Source: Microbacteriaceae bacterium PS02067 (GTDB taxonomy: Bacteria; Actinomycetota; Actinomycetes; Actinomycetales; Microbacteriaceae). From it: 32,746 nucleotides of DNA. The notes beneath the pieces are model-generated. The model saw nothing but the letters and a program-made list of their open reading frames with translations, ran no database searches and was not told the origin of the DNA. Within the stretch, counting starts at the first letter, position 1. The number at the start of each line of letters is the position of its first letter. The position numbers and the translations under genes were made by a program. This document shows, piece by piece, positions 1 through 7,903 of the stretch. The stretch covers positions 1 through 32,746 of the forward strand of contig JASCPG010000037.1 in the NCBI GenBank assembly GCA_029960085.1. The letters run 5' to 3'.

Positions 1-391
1 ACTGGAAGTCCACCGCCCACACGAGATTCGGTGCGACCGCTGCCGGGGCGTCGACGGTCGAGGATCCGACGCGTTTGCGCCGCCGCCGCTGGGGGACACG
101 GAGGCCTTCCTCGCGCCAGAGCCGCTGGATCTTCTTGTGGTTCACGACCCACCCCTCGCCGCGAGCGTCGTGGTAGGCCCTGCGGTATCCCCACCGCGGA
201 TGCTTCTTCGCGTACGCGCGCAGCCAGTCCCGCAACGCCCTGTCCGGGTCGGCGGTCGTGTCGCCCTTGAGCGGGCGACGGTACGCGGACCTGCTCAGCC
301 CGGCCAGACGGCACGCCATCCGCTCGCTCACCTGCAGTGTCCTGATCAGGTGAGCGACGGCGGCGCGGCGCCTGCCCGGGCCTAGAAGTTT
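1..391 (-). CDS. IS3-family transposase OrfB, partial (frameshift product)
   Basis: This is the catalytic half of the IS3 transposase, a DDE strand-transferase. In the -1 frame relative to orfA the translation is open from the slippery site to the window edge. It begins KLLGPGRRRA, continues through a helical region of the HTH_21 type (SERMACRLAGLSRSAYRR) and reaches NLVWAVDFQ, which holds the first catalytic Asp of the DDE core. The second Asp and the Glu lie off the left edge. No convincing independent start is present, so it is probably made as an OrfAB fusion. The part seen shows no stop or break. Confidence 0.8.
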
Positions 392-666
392 CCCTCAGCC
401 AACTCCTTCAGCGCGGCCTTCTCCAGCTCCGCTTCGGCCAGCAGCCGCTTCAGAGTGGCGTTCTGCTTCTCGAGCTCCTTGAGACGCTTCGCGTCGTCGG
501 CCTTCAGGCCGCCGTACTGGTTCCGCCACCGGTAGTACGTCTGCTCGGACACGCCGAGCTCCCGACACACCGCGGCGACGTCCGCGCCGTCGGCGAGCAT
601 CCTGTCGGCCTGCCCGAGCTTTCGGACGACCTGCTCCGGGGTGTGACGCTTCCTGCTGTTCGTCAT
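382..666 (-). CDS. IS3-family transposase OrfA
   Basis: 94-residue DNA-binding subunit. Residues ~8-50 form a helix-turn-helix (TPEQVVRKLGQADRML, then GVSEQTYYRWRNQYGG). Residues ~55-90 form a leucine-zipper coiled coil (RLKELEKQNATLKRLLAEAE). The YGG-DAKRLKELE pattern is typical of the IS407 group of IS3. ATG start at 664-666. The gene ends in TAG at 382-384, just past a GGGAAAC heptamer that would allow -1 frameshifting into orfB. OrfA alone usually acts as a regulator of transposition, and the OrfAB fusion is the transposase. Confidence 0.88.
   Translation of the reverse strand: MTNSRKRHTPEQVVRKLGQADRMLADGADVAAVCRELGVSEQTYYRWRNQYGGLKADDAKRLKELEKQNATLKRLLAEAELEKAALKELAEGNF
388..394 (-). 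other. Programmed -1 frameshift site, GGGAAAC
   Basis: On the minus strand the end of orfA reads G GGA AAC TTC TAG, a classic X-XXY-YYZ slippery heptamer two codons before the stop. A -1 slip here joins orfA to the open frame of orfB without another change. IS3 elements commonly use A-rich heptamers; the G-rich version suits this GC-rich host. No stimulatory structure was tested. Confidence 0.65.
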
Positions 667-846
667 GATCTGACCAGTCTCCCTGCCCGAACCCTCGGGC
701 GACAGGACGACTCACACAACGACTGGACCTACAAGACGGGGTCAGTCCAGGTGAAACTGTGCCGCGGAGTTCTGCGGGACACTGGCTGGCGGCCAGCGAC
801 AAAGAGCATGGCGTCGACCAAGAGCTACGCGGCTCGCCGTGCTTCT

Positions 847-923
847 GACAACTGGAGTGAGAATCGGACAACTGGAGTGAGACGACTCGACAGGTCCGTG
901 AGAATCGGACAACTGGAGTGAGA
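847..923. repeat. Three direct copies of a 16-bp repeat between the IS and the Tn7-like element
   Basis: GACAACTGGAGTGAGA occurs at 847-862, 867-882 and 908-923. The second and third copies share 26 identical bases (857-882 and 898-923). Closely spaced direct repeats like this are typical of multi-site transposon ends (IS21 or Tn552-like), so this may be the relic end of another element. No gene is seen in 750-1068. Confidence 0.6.
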
Positions 924-1068
924 CACGACAGCATGCTCTTGATCTAGCAAACTGCTATCTACCTGATGCCGGTGGGAAGCTCGCTCCGTTGCCTCGATCG
1001 GCAGTCGCGAGCTTATCACGGCTGTCAAGGGGGGTGCCAAACATCTGCCTATCGTCTGCATATGCCGG

Positions 1069-1073
1069 CGCAC
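1069..1073. repeat. Target-site duplication, tnsA-side copy (CGCAC)
   Basis: CGCAC lies directly outside the terminal TGTCCGATGACA and is repeated directly outside the other end at 7904-7908. Five bases is the duplication length of Tn7 and relatives. Confidence 0.85.
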
Positions 1074-1078
1074 TGTCC

Positions 1079-1158
1079 GATGACAGTGATTCTGTGTCTG
1101 TGCCATTGATCTTGTGGCGGTGACGTTGATCACGTCGTCTGTGCCATTGATTCTGTGG
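1079..1158 (+). repeat. Transposon right end: four tandem TnsB-binding-type repeats
   Basis: Four 19-bp units with near 20-bp phasing begin at 1080, 1099, 1119 and 1140. Units two and four are almost identical (TGTGCCATTGATCTTGTGG and TGTGCCATTGATTCTGTGG). Unit one (ATGACAGTGATTCTGTGTC) and unit three (GGTGACGTTGATCACGTCG) are diverged. In Tn7 the end next to tnsA, the right end, carries four packed TnsB sites, and this end has the same arrangement. Confidence 0.8.
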
Positions 1159-1270
1159 TCGGCGTCGCGACACGCGGGTGGTCTTGGCGGGGCGCGGATG
1201 CCTCGGTCGTACTCTGACGCCATCGGTTCGGATCCTCAACTGAACATTCTGGTGGTGAGAGGAGCGGGCT

Positions 1271-1996
1271 TTGATCGAGTCTCAGGTGGCGACGCGGACA
1301 GCGCCGGCCCACGTTGACGTCGAGTGGGTCAGTCGTGGCAGGCGTGACCGCCGGGATGCGCTGGAGGTCGTCGACGTCGCGTTCGAGTCGGCCGATTTGG
1401 TGCGGAGGCCGTCGTCGTGGCAGCACAAGCGCAACTATGAGGGCTACTACTGGGCTGCGACGACGGGCACGCATGTCTGGTTCGAGTCGCTCTTCGAGCG
1501 CGCCGCGTTGATGAGGCTTGATCGCGATCGGCACGTGGTGGGTGTGGCGGCGCAGCCGATGTGGATCCACTGGTCGGGGAGCGGGCGGAAGCACGCGCCC
1601 GATTTCTTCGTCCGCTACCGCGATGGCCGTGGTGCCCTCGTTGATGTCAAGCCCGCGCAATACATCGGTTACGACGATGCGGAGGCGTTTAGGCGCACTC
1701 GGGAACTGTGCGGAAGGCTTGGCTGGGAGTACCTGGTCGTGAGCGACATCGCGGCGACTGAGCATCGGAACCTTCGGTTCCTCTCCGGTTACCGATTTGA
1801 TCGGTGGGGCTCGCCTGTGGTGAACGCGCAGCTGCGAGACCGCTCGGGGGAGCGGCGGACGCTGCAGGCGTGGGCCGAGATCCTCGACGGGGCCTGTGAG
1901 TTGCCGCTCGGCGCGGTCTACTCCGCGGTGTGGTGGGGGTCGCTGAAGGTGGACGAGATCTCACCACTCGCGTTGAGTTCAGTGGCGGCGGCGTAG
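1271..1996 (+). CDS. tnsA: TnsA-like heteromeric transposase endonuclease subunit
   Basis: TnsA is the restriction-enzyme-like nuclease that cuts the 5' ends of the transposon, so that with TnsB the element moves by cut-and-paste. The 241-residue protein has the expected PD-(D/E)xK active site: Glu72 or Glu76 in FESLFE, Asp111 in HAPDFF and Lys127 in VDVKPAQ. The TTG start at 1271 follows a GAGAGGAG ribosome site. tnsB begins two bases after its stop, so the genes are likely coupled. The C-terminal ~90 residues probably contact TnsC, as in Tn7, but this is not visible from the sequence. Confidence 0.9.
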   Translation: MIESQVATRTAPAHVDVEWVSRGRRDRRDALEVVDVAFESADLVRRPSSWQHKRNYEGYYWAATTGTHVWFESLFERAALMRLDRDRHVVGVAAQPMWIHWSGSGRKHAPDFFVRYRDGRGALVDVKPAQYIGYDDAEAFRRTRELCGRLGWEYLVVSDIAATEHRNLRFLSGYRFDRWGSPVVNAQLRDRSGERRTLQAWAEILDGACELPLGAVYSAVWWGSLKVDEISPLALSSVAAA

Positions 1997-1998
1997 CC

Positions 1999-3981
1999 AT
2001 GCGCGCGACGATCGGAACACGGCTGACGTGGGACGATCACGAGTTCGTCATCATCGGAATCGACTATCGACACGCGATCTTGCGATCGCTCACCGAGGAG
2101 TTCGTCCGCGAGGTGGTGATCGAAGAGCTGCTCCGGATGGAGAGCGTCGTCTGGCACGACGTCCGATCTCCCGCGACGGCGCCTGCGGATATGCAGTTGC
2201 TCGCCGCCCTGCCCGACAGGGAACGGCGGACGATCGAAGCCTGGGCGGAGCACCTCGAAACGATCAGGCTCGCTGTCGAGGCAGGCGGCGATATGACTCC
2301 GCTGCTCGCCGACGTCCGTATCGCGATGAAACCGGTCGTCGACGTGTCGACGGAGACGGTTCGCAGGAAGTATCAGCGCTACGTGTCCGAGGGCATTCTG
2401 GGACTGATCGACCATCGTCGTTATAACGGGCGTAAGCCGGCAATCGACGCGCGCATTGGTGCGGCGCTGAGTGAGCTCGGCGCGGCTGGGGTGAAGCGGT
2501 CGTCGGGAACGCGGACGCGCACGCTCGACAGTGTGAAGTGGATACTCGAGGAGGATTATGGTGACGCGGTCGACCTGCCGAGTGATCGCACGTTGTATCG
2601 GCTGATCGCCGCGCACCCGACGGCAGGCAAGCTCAGCGGGTCCGCGCGGAGTCGGGAGACGGCGGCCAACAAGCCTCCGCGAGCGTTCGGATTCCACGGG
2701 TCGCTGCGACCTGGCGAGCATGTACAGATCGACTCCACAGTCATCGACGTGCCATCACGATTGCTGGATGGGCGGTTGAACCGTGCGGAGCTGACCATCG
2801 TCCACGACGTCGCGACCCGGTCGATCCTTGCCGCGATGGTGCGCGCGATCGCGACGAACAGCGCGGACCTTGCGGGCGCCCTCGCCCGCGCGCTGACGCC
2901 GTACGAGATGCGTCCGCCGGGGGCAAAGGAGCAACGCGAACGGATGGCGGCAACGTGGGCGGGACAGTTCCTGATCGACCAGGAGCGACTGGATCGGCAC
3001 CGCCGTGCGCAGCCATACATCTTCCCCGAGACGATCACGACGGACAACGGCAAGATCTTCCGGTCAGAGGCGTTCCGGTCCGGGTGCGCACGGTTGGGTG
3101 TCTCGCTGATCTTCGCCGCGAAGCAGACCCCAACCGACAAACCGCATGTGGAGCGGACCTTCGAGACCATGGCGGACCGGTTCGTCCAGTACCTGCAAGG
3201 GTTCACCGGCGGGAGCGTCGAGCGTCGCGGGAAGGACGAGCCGGTCGACGAGGTGCTCGCTCTCGCGCAGCTGCAGGAACTCCTCGAGGACTGGGTCGCG
3301 ATCGAGTGGCAAAACCGGGCGCACGAAGGGCTCGCTGACCCGATGCTCCCCGGCCGGCACCTGACCCCGAACGAGATGTTCCGCGCCTACCGCAGAGTTG
3401 CGCCAGAGATCCATGTGCCGTTCGGCGTTGACGACTTCATCGGGCTGCTGCCGGCGAAGACGTGCACGCTGCAGGACTACGGCATCAACTTCAAACGCCG
3501 CGTCTACCGTTCGAAGCGGCTACCCGAACTACGCGCCGCCGGCGCCCGCGCTGAAGGCGCGACCCGCCCCTGTCGCATCAGATACGACCCGCATAATCCG
3601 CTGTACATCTGGGTAGAGCACGAGGGCTCTTTCGTCGCGTTCCGCGCCGCGCGAGATCTGCTCGACGAACCGATGGGCAGCGACGTCTGGCAGGCGCTAC
3701 GCGCTGCAGATATCGAGTCCGATCGCGCGAGCCGTGAGGACGCGGCTGCACTTGCGGACCGCATGAAGCGTGCGCAATGGGTGCGTCCCGGAAAGAAGAC
3801 AAACCGACGGATGCGGGCTGCCGAAGTCGACCGTGATCCCATGCACTTCACCAGCACCGCACAGACCACGGCCCGTGAGGAGCCGGTGGCGGAGGTCAGC
3901 GACGAGGAAGTCATCTGGGAGCGCGGCGGCGGCTTCTCGCTCCTCACCGACGACGACGGAGTATGGGAGCGGCTGACATGA
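1999..3981 (+). CDS. tnsB: TnsB-like DDE transposase (Mu/TniA type)
   Basis: TnsB binds the end repeats and performs 3'-end cleavage and joining. With the ATG at 1999 it has 660 residues: an N-terminal DNA-binding part with an HTH-like stretch near TETVRRKYQRYVSEG, then an integrase core with Asp245 (EHVQIDST), Asp349 (TTDNGKIF) and Glu385 (DKPHVERTF). The last two are separated by 35 residues, the classic D,D35E pattern. A Mu-type C-terminal domain follows. An upstream in-frame start at 1930 would overlap tnsA by 67 bp and is less likely. The end overlaps tnsC at ATGA. Confidence 0.92.
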   Translation: MRATIGTRLTWDDHEFVIIGIDYRHAILRSLTEEFVREVVIEELLRMESVVWHDVRSPATAPADMQLLAALPDRERRTIEAWAEHLETIRLAVEAGGDMTPLLADVRIAMKPVVDVSTETVRRKYQRYVSEGILGLIDHRRYNGRKPAIDARIGAALSELGAAGVKRSSGTRTRTLDSVKWILEEDYGDAVDLPSDRTLYRLIAAHPTAGKLSGSARSRETAANKPPRAFGFHGSLRPGEHVQIDSTVIDVPSRLLDGRLNRAELTIVHDVATRSILAAMVRAIATNSADLAGALARALTPYEMRPPGAKEQRERMAATWAGQFLIDQERLDRHRRAQPYIFPETITTDNGKIFRSEAFRSGCARLGVSLIFAAKQTPTDKPHVERTFETMADRFVQYLQGFTGGSVERRGKDEPVDEVLALAQLQELLEDWVAIEWQNRAHEGLADPMLPGRHLTPNEMFRAYRRVAPEIHVPFGVDDFIGLLPAKTCTLQDYGINFKRRVYRSKRLPELRAAGARAEGATRPCRIRYDPHNPLYIWVEHEGSFVAFRAARDLLDEPMGSDVWQALRAADIESDRASREDAAALADRMKRAQWVRPGKKTNRRMRAAEVDRDPMHFTSTAQTTAREEPVAEVSDEEVIWERGGGFSLLTDDDGVWERLT

Positions 3982-4958
3982 CGCAAGCCATCAGCACACG
4001 CGAGGGCTGGTCCGCGTTCGTCAGCGAGACACTCGACAAGCCGGTTCCGATCACCCGCTCCGAGCTCGACGCGCTGTCCCCGGCCGATCGGGCGATGAAT
4101 CGTGAGGCACGTAAGCAGTTCATGATCCGTGGCCCCGTCGTGAACACTGCGCAGTTCGCGGTGATCGAGACGGAAATCCGGCGTCGGCTGATGTTGAACC
4201 AGTACAAATCGCACGGCAAGCTCGGCGTGATCGTTTCGGGTGAGCCGAACATCGGCAAGACAACGACCGTGGCTCACATAGCCCGCCGTTTCGAGCGGCG
4301 CCGGCGCGACGTCGGACGTGCCGGGGGAGCGAACTCCATTCCGGTCATCTACGTGTGCGTGCCGCCGTCGTGCACTCCGAAGCTGATGCTCGGCGAGTTC
4401 GCGCACTTCCTCGGCCTCCCGATACGCACGCACTACAACACCGGCGAATTGATGAACACCGTCGCAAGCGTCGTCGCCGCGTGCGGCACCGAACTGATCA
4501 TCGTCGACGAGATCCATAACCTGAACCAGAAGTACAAGCAGATGCGGGAAGCCTCCGACACGCTCAAGCAGCTGTCGGAGAAGTGCCCCGGCACCTTCGT
4601 CTACGCGGGAGTCGAGGTCGAAGCCAGCGGCCTCGTCGACGGCAGCCGCGGCCGACAGGTCACCAGCAGATTCCAGATCATGCACCTCCACAAGTTCGAG
4701 AACGCCGGCAAGGCGCGAGCCTCCTGGGCCGATCTCCTTGTCGCGATCGAAGGATCGCTCGGGCTCATCGACCAGGAACCCGGAGCGATCCTGCGCCACG
4801 CCACCGAACTGCACCACGCCACCGGCGGAGTGATCGGTGACCTCACAGGCATGCTGCACATGCTGGCCATGGACGCCATCGACGACGGCACCGAACGACT
4901 CGATCTCGATGGAGTCTTCGGCACGGTGACGGCGTCTATTGCACGGGCCTCGCGATGA
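3978..4958 (+). CDS. tnsC: TnsC/TniB-like AAA+ ATPase regulator
   Basis: This ATPase links target choice (TniQ) to the transposase. Of its 326 residues, the Walker A motif GEPNIGKTT has Lys94 and the Walker B motif ELIIVDEIHNL has Asp177 and Glu178. A sensor-like strand, GTFVYAGVEVEASG, follows. The start at 3978 is chosen because its ATG overlaps the tnsB stop as ATGA and a GGGAG ribosome site lies seven bases upstream; a start at 3963 is also open. The length and motif order fit TniB/TnsC of minimal Tn7-like elements. Confidence 0.9.
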   Translation: MTQAISTREGWSAFVSETLDKPVPITRSELDALSPADRAMNREARKQFMIRGPVVNTAQFAVIETEIRRRLMLNQYKSHGKLGVIVSGEPNIGKTTTVAHIARRFERRRRDVGRAGGANSIPVIYVCVPPSCTPKLMLGEFAHFLGLPIRTHYNTGELMNTVASVVAACGTELIIVDEIHNLNQKYKQMREASDTLKQLSEKCPGTFVYAGVEVEASGLVDGSRGRQVTSRFQIMHLHKFENAGKARASWADLLVAIEGSLGLIDQEPGAILRHATELHHATGGVIGDLTGMLHMLAMDAIDDGTERLDLDGVFGTVTASIARASR

Positions 4959-4959
4959 C

Positions 4960-6054
4960 ATGAGAGTAGGCGTGCCAATCGAGAACGTGCGGGTGCTTCC
5001 GCGGGGCGTGCGACCACTCGCCGCGGAGACCGCGACCGGCTACCTCGGAAGGCTGGCGACCGCGAACGCACTCACGCCCCGTGATCTCCGACTCCACGTC
5101 ACGGAACTCGCCGGGCTGTCCCCCTCCCGTCCGAACCTCGAACGCGCAGCCGCATGGGTCGAGCGGCTCGGCGGTCTCGATCCCGGTCACTTCGCTGCCG
5201 ACGCGCGCCGGAGCGCCATGTACGTCCGCTGCCAGCACTACGACTGGCAACCCGCGCTGTGCAAACGCTGCGGCTACACTCAATCACCGCGCTCCGCGTG
5301 CCGACGCTGCGCGAATGGCGACCAGACTGCGGTGCGGAGTCGGGGAGGCGCCGTCTGCAACCGTCACCGCCGATGGCACCTCGATGGCGCCGACATCGGT
5401 CTCGCCCACTTCCCCGAGTACGGACACGCTGAACGTTGCCTTTCAGGAACGCTTTGGAAGCGAGGTATCGGGGTCGCGACCGGCGAACTCCAACTTGCAG
5501 CCACGCTCATTCGGTACTGGGCGATCGATGAGCTGCCGGATGCTCGGATCAAGAACCGCATGTCCGCTCTCGGCATAGCAACGCTCGACGCCGACGCCGA
5601 CACCGTACTCCTCGCGACGTACCCCGAGGTCGTCCGCCTCGCCACAGTGCTCACGGACCTATCCTTCGCGAGCTACCTGCTCAGCCCGCGGTTCAGCCTC
5701 GCTGAGCAAGTGCGGGCGCTCGAAGCCGCAGTCATTACGATCATGCAGGGCTCTATAACCACGGGGCTGCACGACGTGGCCGAGAGAATCGTCTCCCGAG
5801 GGAAGGCCGCGGTCGAAACGGCGTTCGGGATGCGTCAGAACGCACACAACAAGCGCCCCGCGTCGCTTGAGAAGGCCCTCATCGCTTCGTCCCAACGGCA
5901 CCGCGCCTGTCTGCTCCGCCATCTCAGCACGGTTCGGATGCAGATGATTCCTTACGAGCCTGGAGTCGCCGCCCCGCGGACCGCCATCTTGGTTCGCGGA
6001 CCGTTGCGACCCGATGACCTCGCGATACACGATGTCGGGGTGCGCTACCGCTAG
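4960..6054 (+). CDS. tniQ: TniQ-family target-selection protein
   Basis: TniQ/TnsD proteins recognise the target and recruit TnsC. The 364-residue protein opens with the family signature PRGVRPLAAETATGYLGRLA, then has zinc-binding residues Cys91, Cys101, Cys104, Cys114, Cys117, Cys133 and His136 (CKRCGY, CRRCANG, CNRHRRWHL). It is closer to short TniQ than to long TnsD, and no second TniQ is present, so the target rule is not evident. The ATG at 4960 starts two bases after the tnsC stop. A TTG at 4939 would overlap tnsC and is the alternative. Confidence 0.88.
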   Translation: MRVGVPIENVRVLPRGVRPLAAETATGYLGRLATANALTPRDLRLHVTELAGLSPSRPNLERAAAWVERLGGLDPGHFAADARRSAMYVRCQHYDWQPALCKRCGYTQSPRSACRRCANGDQTAVRSRGGAVCNRHRRWHLDGADIGLAHFPEYGHAERCLSGTLWKRGIGVATGELQLAATLIRYWAIDELPDARIKNRMSALGIATLDADADTVLLATYPEVVRLATVLTDLSFASYLLSPRFSLAEQVRALEAAVITIMQGSITTGLHDVAERIVSRGKAAVETAFGMRQNAHNKRPASLEKALIASSQRHRACLLRHLSTVRMQMIPYEPGVAAPRTAILVRGPLRPDDLAIHDVGVRYR

Positions 6055-6106
6055 AGTCTGGGCATGAGCATTGAGAATCCTCGTCTTAGCGTGAAGCTAG
6101 GACGAG
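6052..6106 (+). promoter_or_regulatory. Probable leaderless promoter and early mRNA hairpin of the cargo gene
   Basis: TAGAGT (6052-6057) ends six bases before the ATG at 6064, the spacing expected of a -10 box for a leaderless actinobacterial mRNA; no ribosome site is visible. Inside the first codons, 6080-6090 and 6096-6106 form an 11-bp stem (one G-U pair) with a five-base loop. The hairpin could tune expression of the cargo. Confidence 0.45.
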
Positions 6107-7140
6107 TCTTGGTTCCGATCGTGGCAGCTCTATCGCTCGTGGGGGTGAGTGTTAATCCTGCCTATGCTGACGAGTTGCCCCCGTCTCTCGACGACGCAGC
6201 GGCGATCCTAGGCGAGGTGGTACCAGATGTCCTTGACGAGACGTCGGATGCTGATCACATCCAGGTCGACCTAACTTCGGACGCGGCCGCTGTCGAAGTG
6301 GCGGGCCAGAGCGATGCGGCACCCGACACCGTCTCTCCCGGTATCTCGTTCTCCATCGACTACGTCAGCGAGCAGGCCGAGACCGAGGAGGACGGGCTCA
6401 CGGTACTTCGCGGCCAGGACGACACTGTTGCCGCCTACGTTCAGCCGACAGGTTTCGGCGTCCGTGTTCTTACCGCGATCTCGGACTCGACGGCGCCTAC
6501 GAGCTACGACTACACCTTTGACGTGCCGGAGAACACGCAGCTCGTCGAGAGTGAGTACGCCTACTATCTGGAGAGCGGTGACGATCTCCTCGGGACGGTC
6601 TACAAGCCGTGGGCGACGGACGCCCAGGGTAACTCGGTCCCGACGACCTACTCTTGGTCCGAGGGGACGCTGACACAGCATGTCGACTTGACCTCTCCGG
6701 GCATTGAGTTCCCCGTCATCGCTGATCCAGCGTGGGGTTACACCTACTACTACTCGGTGACCAAGACCGCAGCGCAGAATAAGGCTCTTCTGAAGAAGTG
6801 CTTCAATTGCTACTTCCCGGTCGAAGGGGCGCCCAAGGCCTTCCCCGCGGCGGGCAAACTTCTCCCACTTCGCGTCGCAGGACTCAACTTCGAATGCAAG
6901 TTCAAGAGCGAATTCACTTCTGGTACGAGCTACTTTGGCTTCCAGTTTGATGCTACTAAGAATCACGTTGACGGCCTGGGGTCAAACATCATCTTTGAGT
7001 TCCGAACAATCAATGGGAAAAAGAACCTAGTTGTCAGCGCATATATAGCGAATGATTCGAAGTGGATCAACAACGGGTACTACCGACTGGGTGCGGCTCT
7101 GAACTGGCAAAACTTCGCCAAGAACCTGAACAACGCTTAG
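6064..7140 (+). CDS. Secreted protein of unknown function, transposon cargo
   Basis: 358 residues with a clear Sec signal peptide: basic start, hydrophobic stretch VLVPIVAALSLVGVSV, cleavage likely after NPAYA. An acidic domain follows to about residue 240, ending in DLTSPGIEFPVIADPAWGY; similar VIADP segments occur in many secreted actinobacterial proteins of unknown role. The last ~115 residues look like a separate, more basic and aromatic domain with a KKCFNCYF cysteine pair and one further Cys. The 3' part is visibly richer in A and T than the transposition genes, suggesting a different origin. The gene is followed closely by a membrane protein gene. A toxin or bacteriocin role is possible but not shown. 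Confidence 0.75.
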   Translation: MSIENPRLSVKLGRVLVPIVAALSLVGVSVNPAYADELPPSLDDAAAILGEVVPDVLDETSDADHIQVDLTSDAAAVEVAGQSDAAPDTVSPGISFSIDYVSEQAETEEDGLTVLRGQDDTVAAYVQPTGFGVRVLTAISDSTAPTSYDYTFDVPENTQLVESEYAYYLESGDDLLGTVYKPWATDAQGNSVPTTYSWSEGTLTQHVDLTSPGIEFPVIADPAWGYTYYYSVTKTAAQNKALLKKCFNCYFPVEGAPKAFPAAGKLLPLRVAGLNFECKFKSEFTSGTSYFGFQFDATKNHVDGLGSNIIFEFRTINGKKNLVVSAYIANDSKWINNGYYRLGAALNWQNFAKNLNNA

Positions 7141-7152
7141 GAGGCGAGCATC

Positions 7153-7572
7153 ATGCTGTTTCGGTTGCTGGGTCGCAAGTCCGGCGTGTCGTGCTCGATC
7201 GCAGCGATCGGGTCTGCCTTAGTTGGAGCGTCAGTTGGTGCCGTGTACGCGGTAGTCCTGGCCGGCGGAAGCGGATTTGTTGTGTGGGTGGCTCCCGGTG
7301 CTGCCCTTGTGGGTTTGCTTTCCGGGGTGGCTTCCTTCGTCGCTGGAGCGCTGACATACCGTGCCTTGCGCCGGTTTGGTCGGCGCACCATCTCTCGAAT
7401 AGGCGCAGTGTGCGTAGCGGCCGCGACCACCGGTGTCCTGGTGTTCAGCGTCCTCACCATGACGAAGAGCATCTATACCACAGGCACTGCGTTCGGCGCA
7501 TTGCTCTTCGCGGGCGTTATGGCCGCAGCGGCAGTGATTCCTCTCGAACGATCGACCGAGGATACACCGTAA
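7153..7572 (+). CDS. Small four-helix membrane protein, transposon cargo
   Basis: 139 residues with four predicted membrane helices (about 15-37, 40-65, 79-103 and 110-128) and short loops. The ribosome site GGAGGCGAG begins at the stop codon of the upstream secreted-protein gene, so the two are co-expressed. No enzyme motif is visible. Because it is paired with a secreted protein on a mobile element, an immunity or export-helper role is the most attractive reading, but it is only inference from position and topology. Confidence 0.7.
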   Translation: MLFRLLGRKSGVSCSIAAIGSALVGASVGAVYAVVLAGGSGFVVWVAPGAALVGLLSGVASFVAGALTYRALRRFGRRTISRIGAVCVAAATTGVLVFSVLTMTKSIYTTGTAFGALLFAGVMAAAAVIPLERSTEDTP

Positions 7573-7780
7573 CGTCGACATGGTGGAAAGCAGCCGAGCG
7601 TTCTGCAGCGACTCGGCGACCCTGTGCCTACGGCTTTCGGTGCTCGGTGTCGGGGTAGCCATCCGCTGGTGCGCGTGATGGTGACGACGACGCAAGGGCT
7701 TTCTTCACTGATCTTGACGTCGACGCGGGTTGGTCTCGGACGGAGTCTCGTCGCCGAGCTCGAGTCTCGACTCCGACAAG

Positions 7781-7903
7781 CTACAAACTCAATGGCACGA
7801 GCTGAGTCGATCGGGAGCTCTGCGCCTTGCATCGTCCACGGAGTCCTGCAGTTCCTCGGCACAGAATCAATGGCGGAGATGACAGATTCATTGTCATCGG
7901 ACA
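7781..7903 (-). repeat. Transposon left end: three spaced TnsB-binding-type repeats
   Basis: On the minus strand the end reads TGTCCGATGACA, with repeat units at 7897-7879 (ATGACAATGAATCTGTCAT), 7877-7859 (TCCGCCATTGATTCTGTGC) and, after a ~60-base gap, 7799-7781 (CGTGCCATTGAGTTTGTAG). Tn7's left end also has three sites with wider spacing. The 7573-7780 stretch between cargo and end holds no gene I can support. Confidence 0.78.

Larger units (their letters stand above)
1..749 (-). mobile_element. IS3-family (IS407-group) insertion sequence, one end plus orfA and part of orfB
   Basis: The element reads leftward and runs off the left edge. It contains orfA and the first part of orfB. Its upstream end is placed at 749, where the minus strand begins TGGACTGACCCC, a sequence of the TG...-type seen at ends of IS3-family elements. 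The other terminal repeat and the target duplication lie outside the window, so the exact end is inferred. The family assignment rests on the two proteins. Confidence 0.7.
1074..7903 (+). mobile_element. Complete Tn7-like transposon (tnsA-tnsB-tnsC-tniQ plus two cargo genes)
   Basis: The element is 6830 bp. Both ends start TGTCCGATGACA reading inward (1074 on the plus strand, 7903 on the minus strand). They are flanked by the same 5-bp duplication, CGCAC, and contain copies of one ~19-bp repeat (consensus TGTGCCATTGATTCTGTGG). The four transposition genes are intact and overlapping, so the element may still be active. The cargo follows tniQ. There are no cas genes or CRISPR repeats, so this is not an RNA-guided type. 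It sits upstream of the TraB/FtsK-like gene and splits what was one intergenic region. Confidence 0.9.

Noticed and set aside
3504..4961. Long minus-strand frame opposite tnsB/tnsC
   Set aside because: A shadow of well-supported genes in high-GC DNA; no recognisable protein features.
1074..7903. RNA-guided (CRISPR-associated) transposon
   Set aside because: No cas gene, CRISPR repeat or crRNA-like repeat is present; tniQ is followed directly by cargo.
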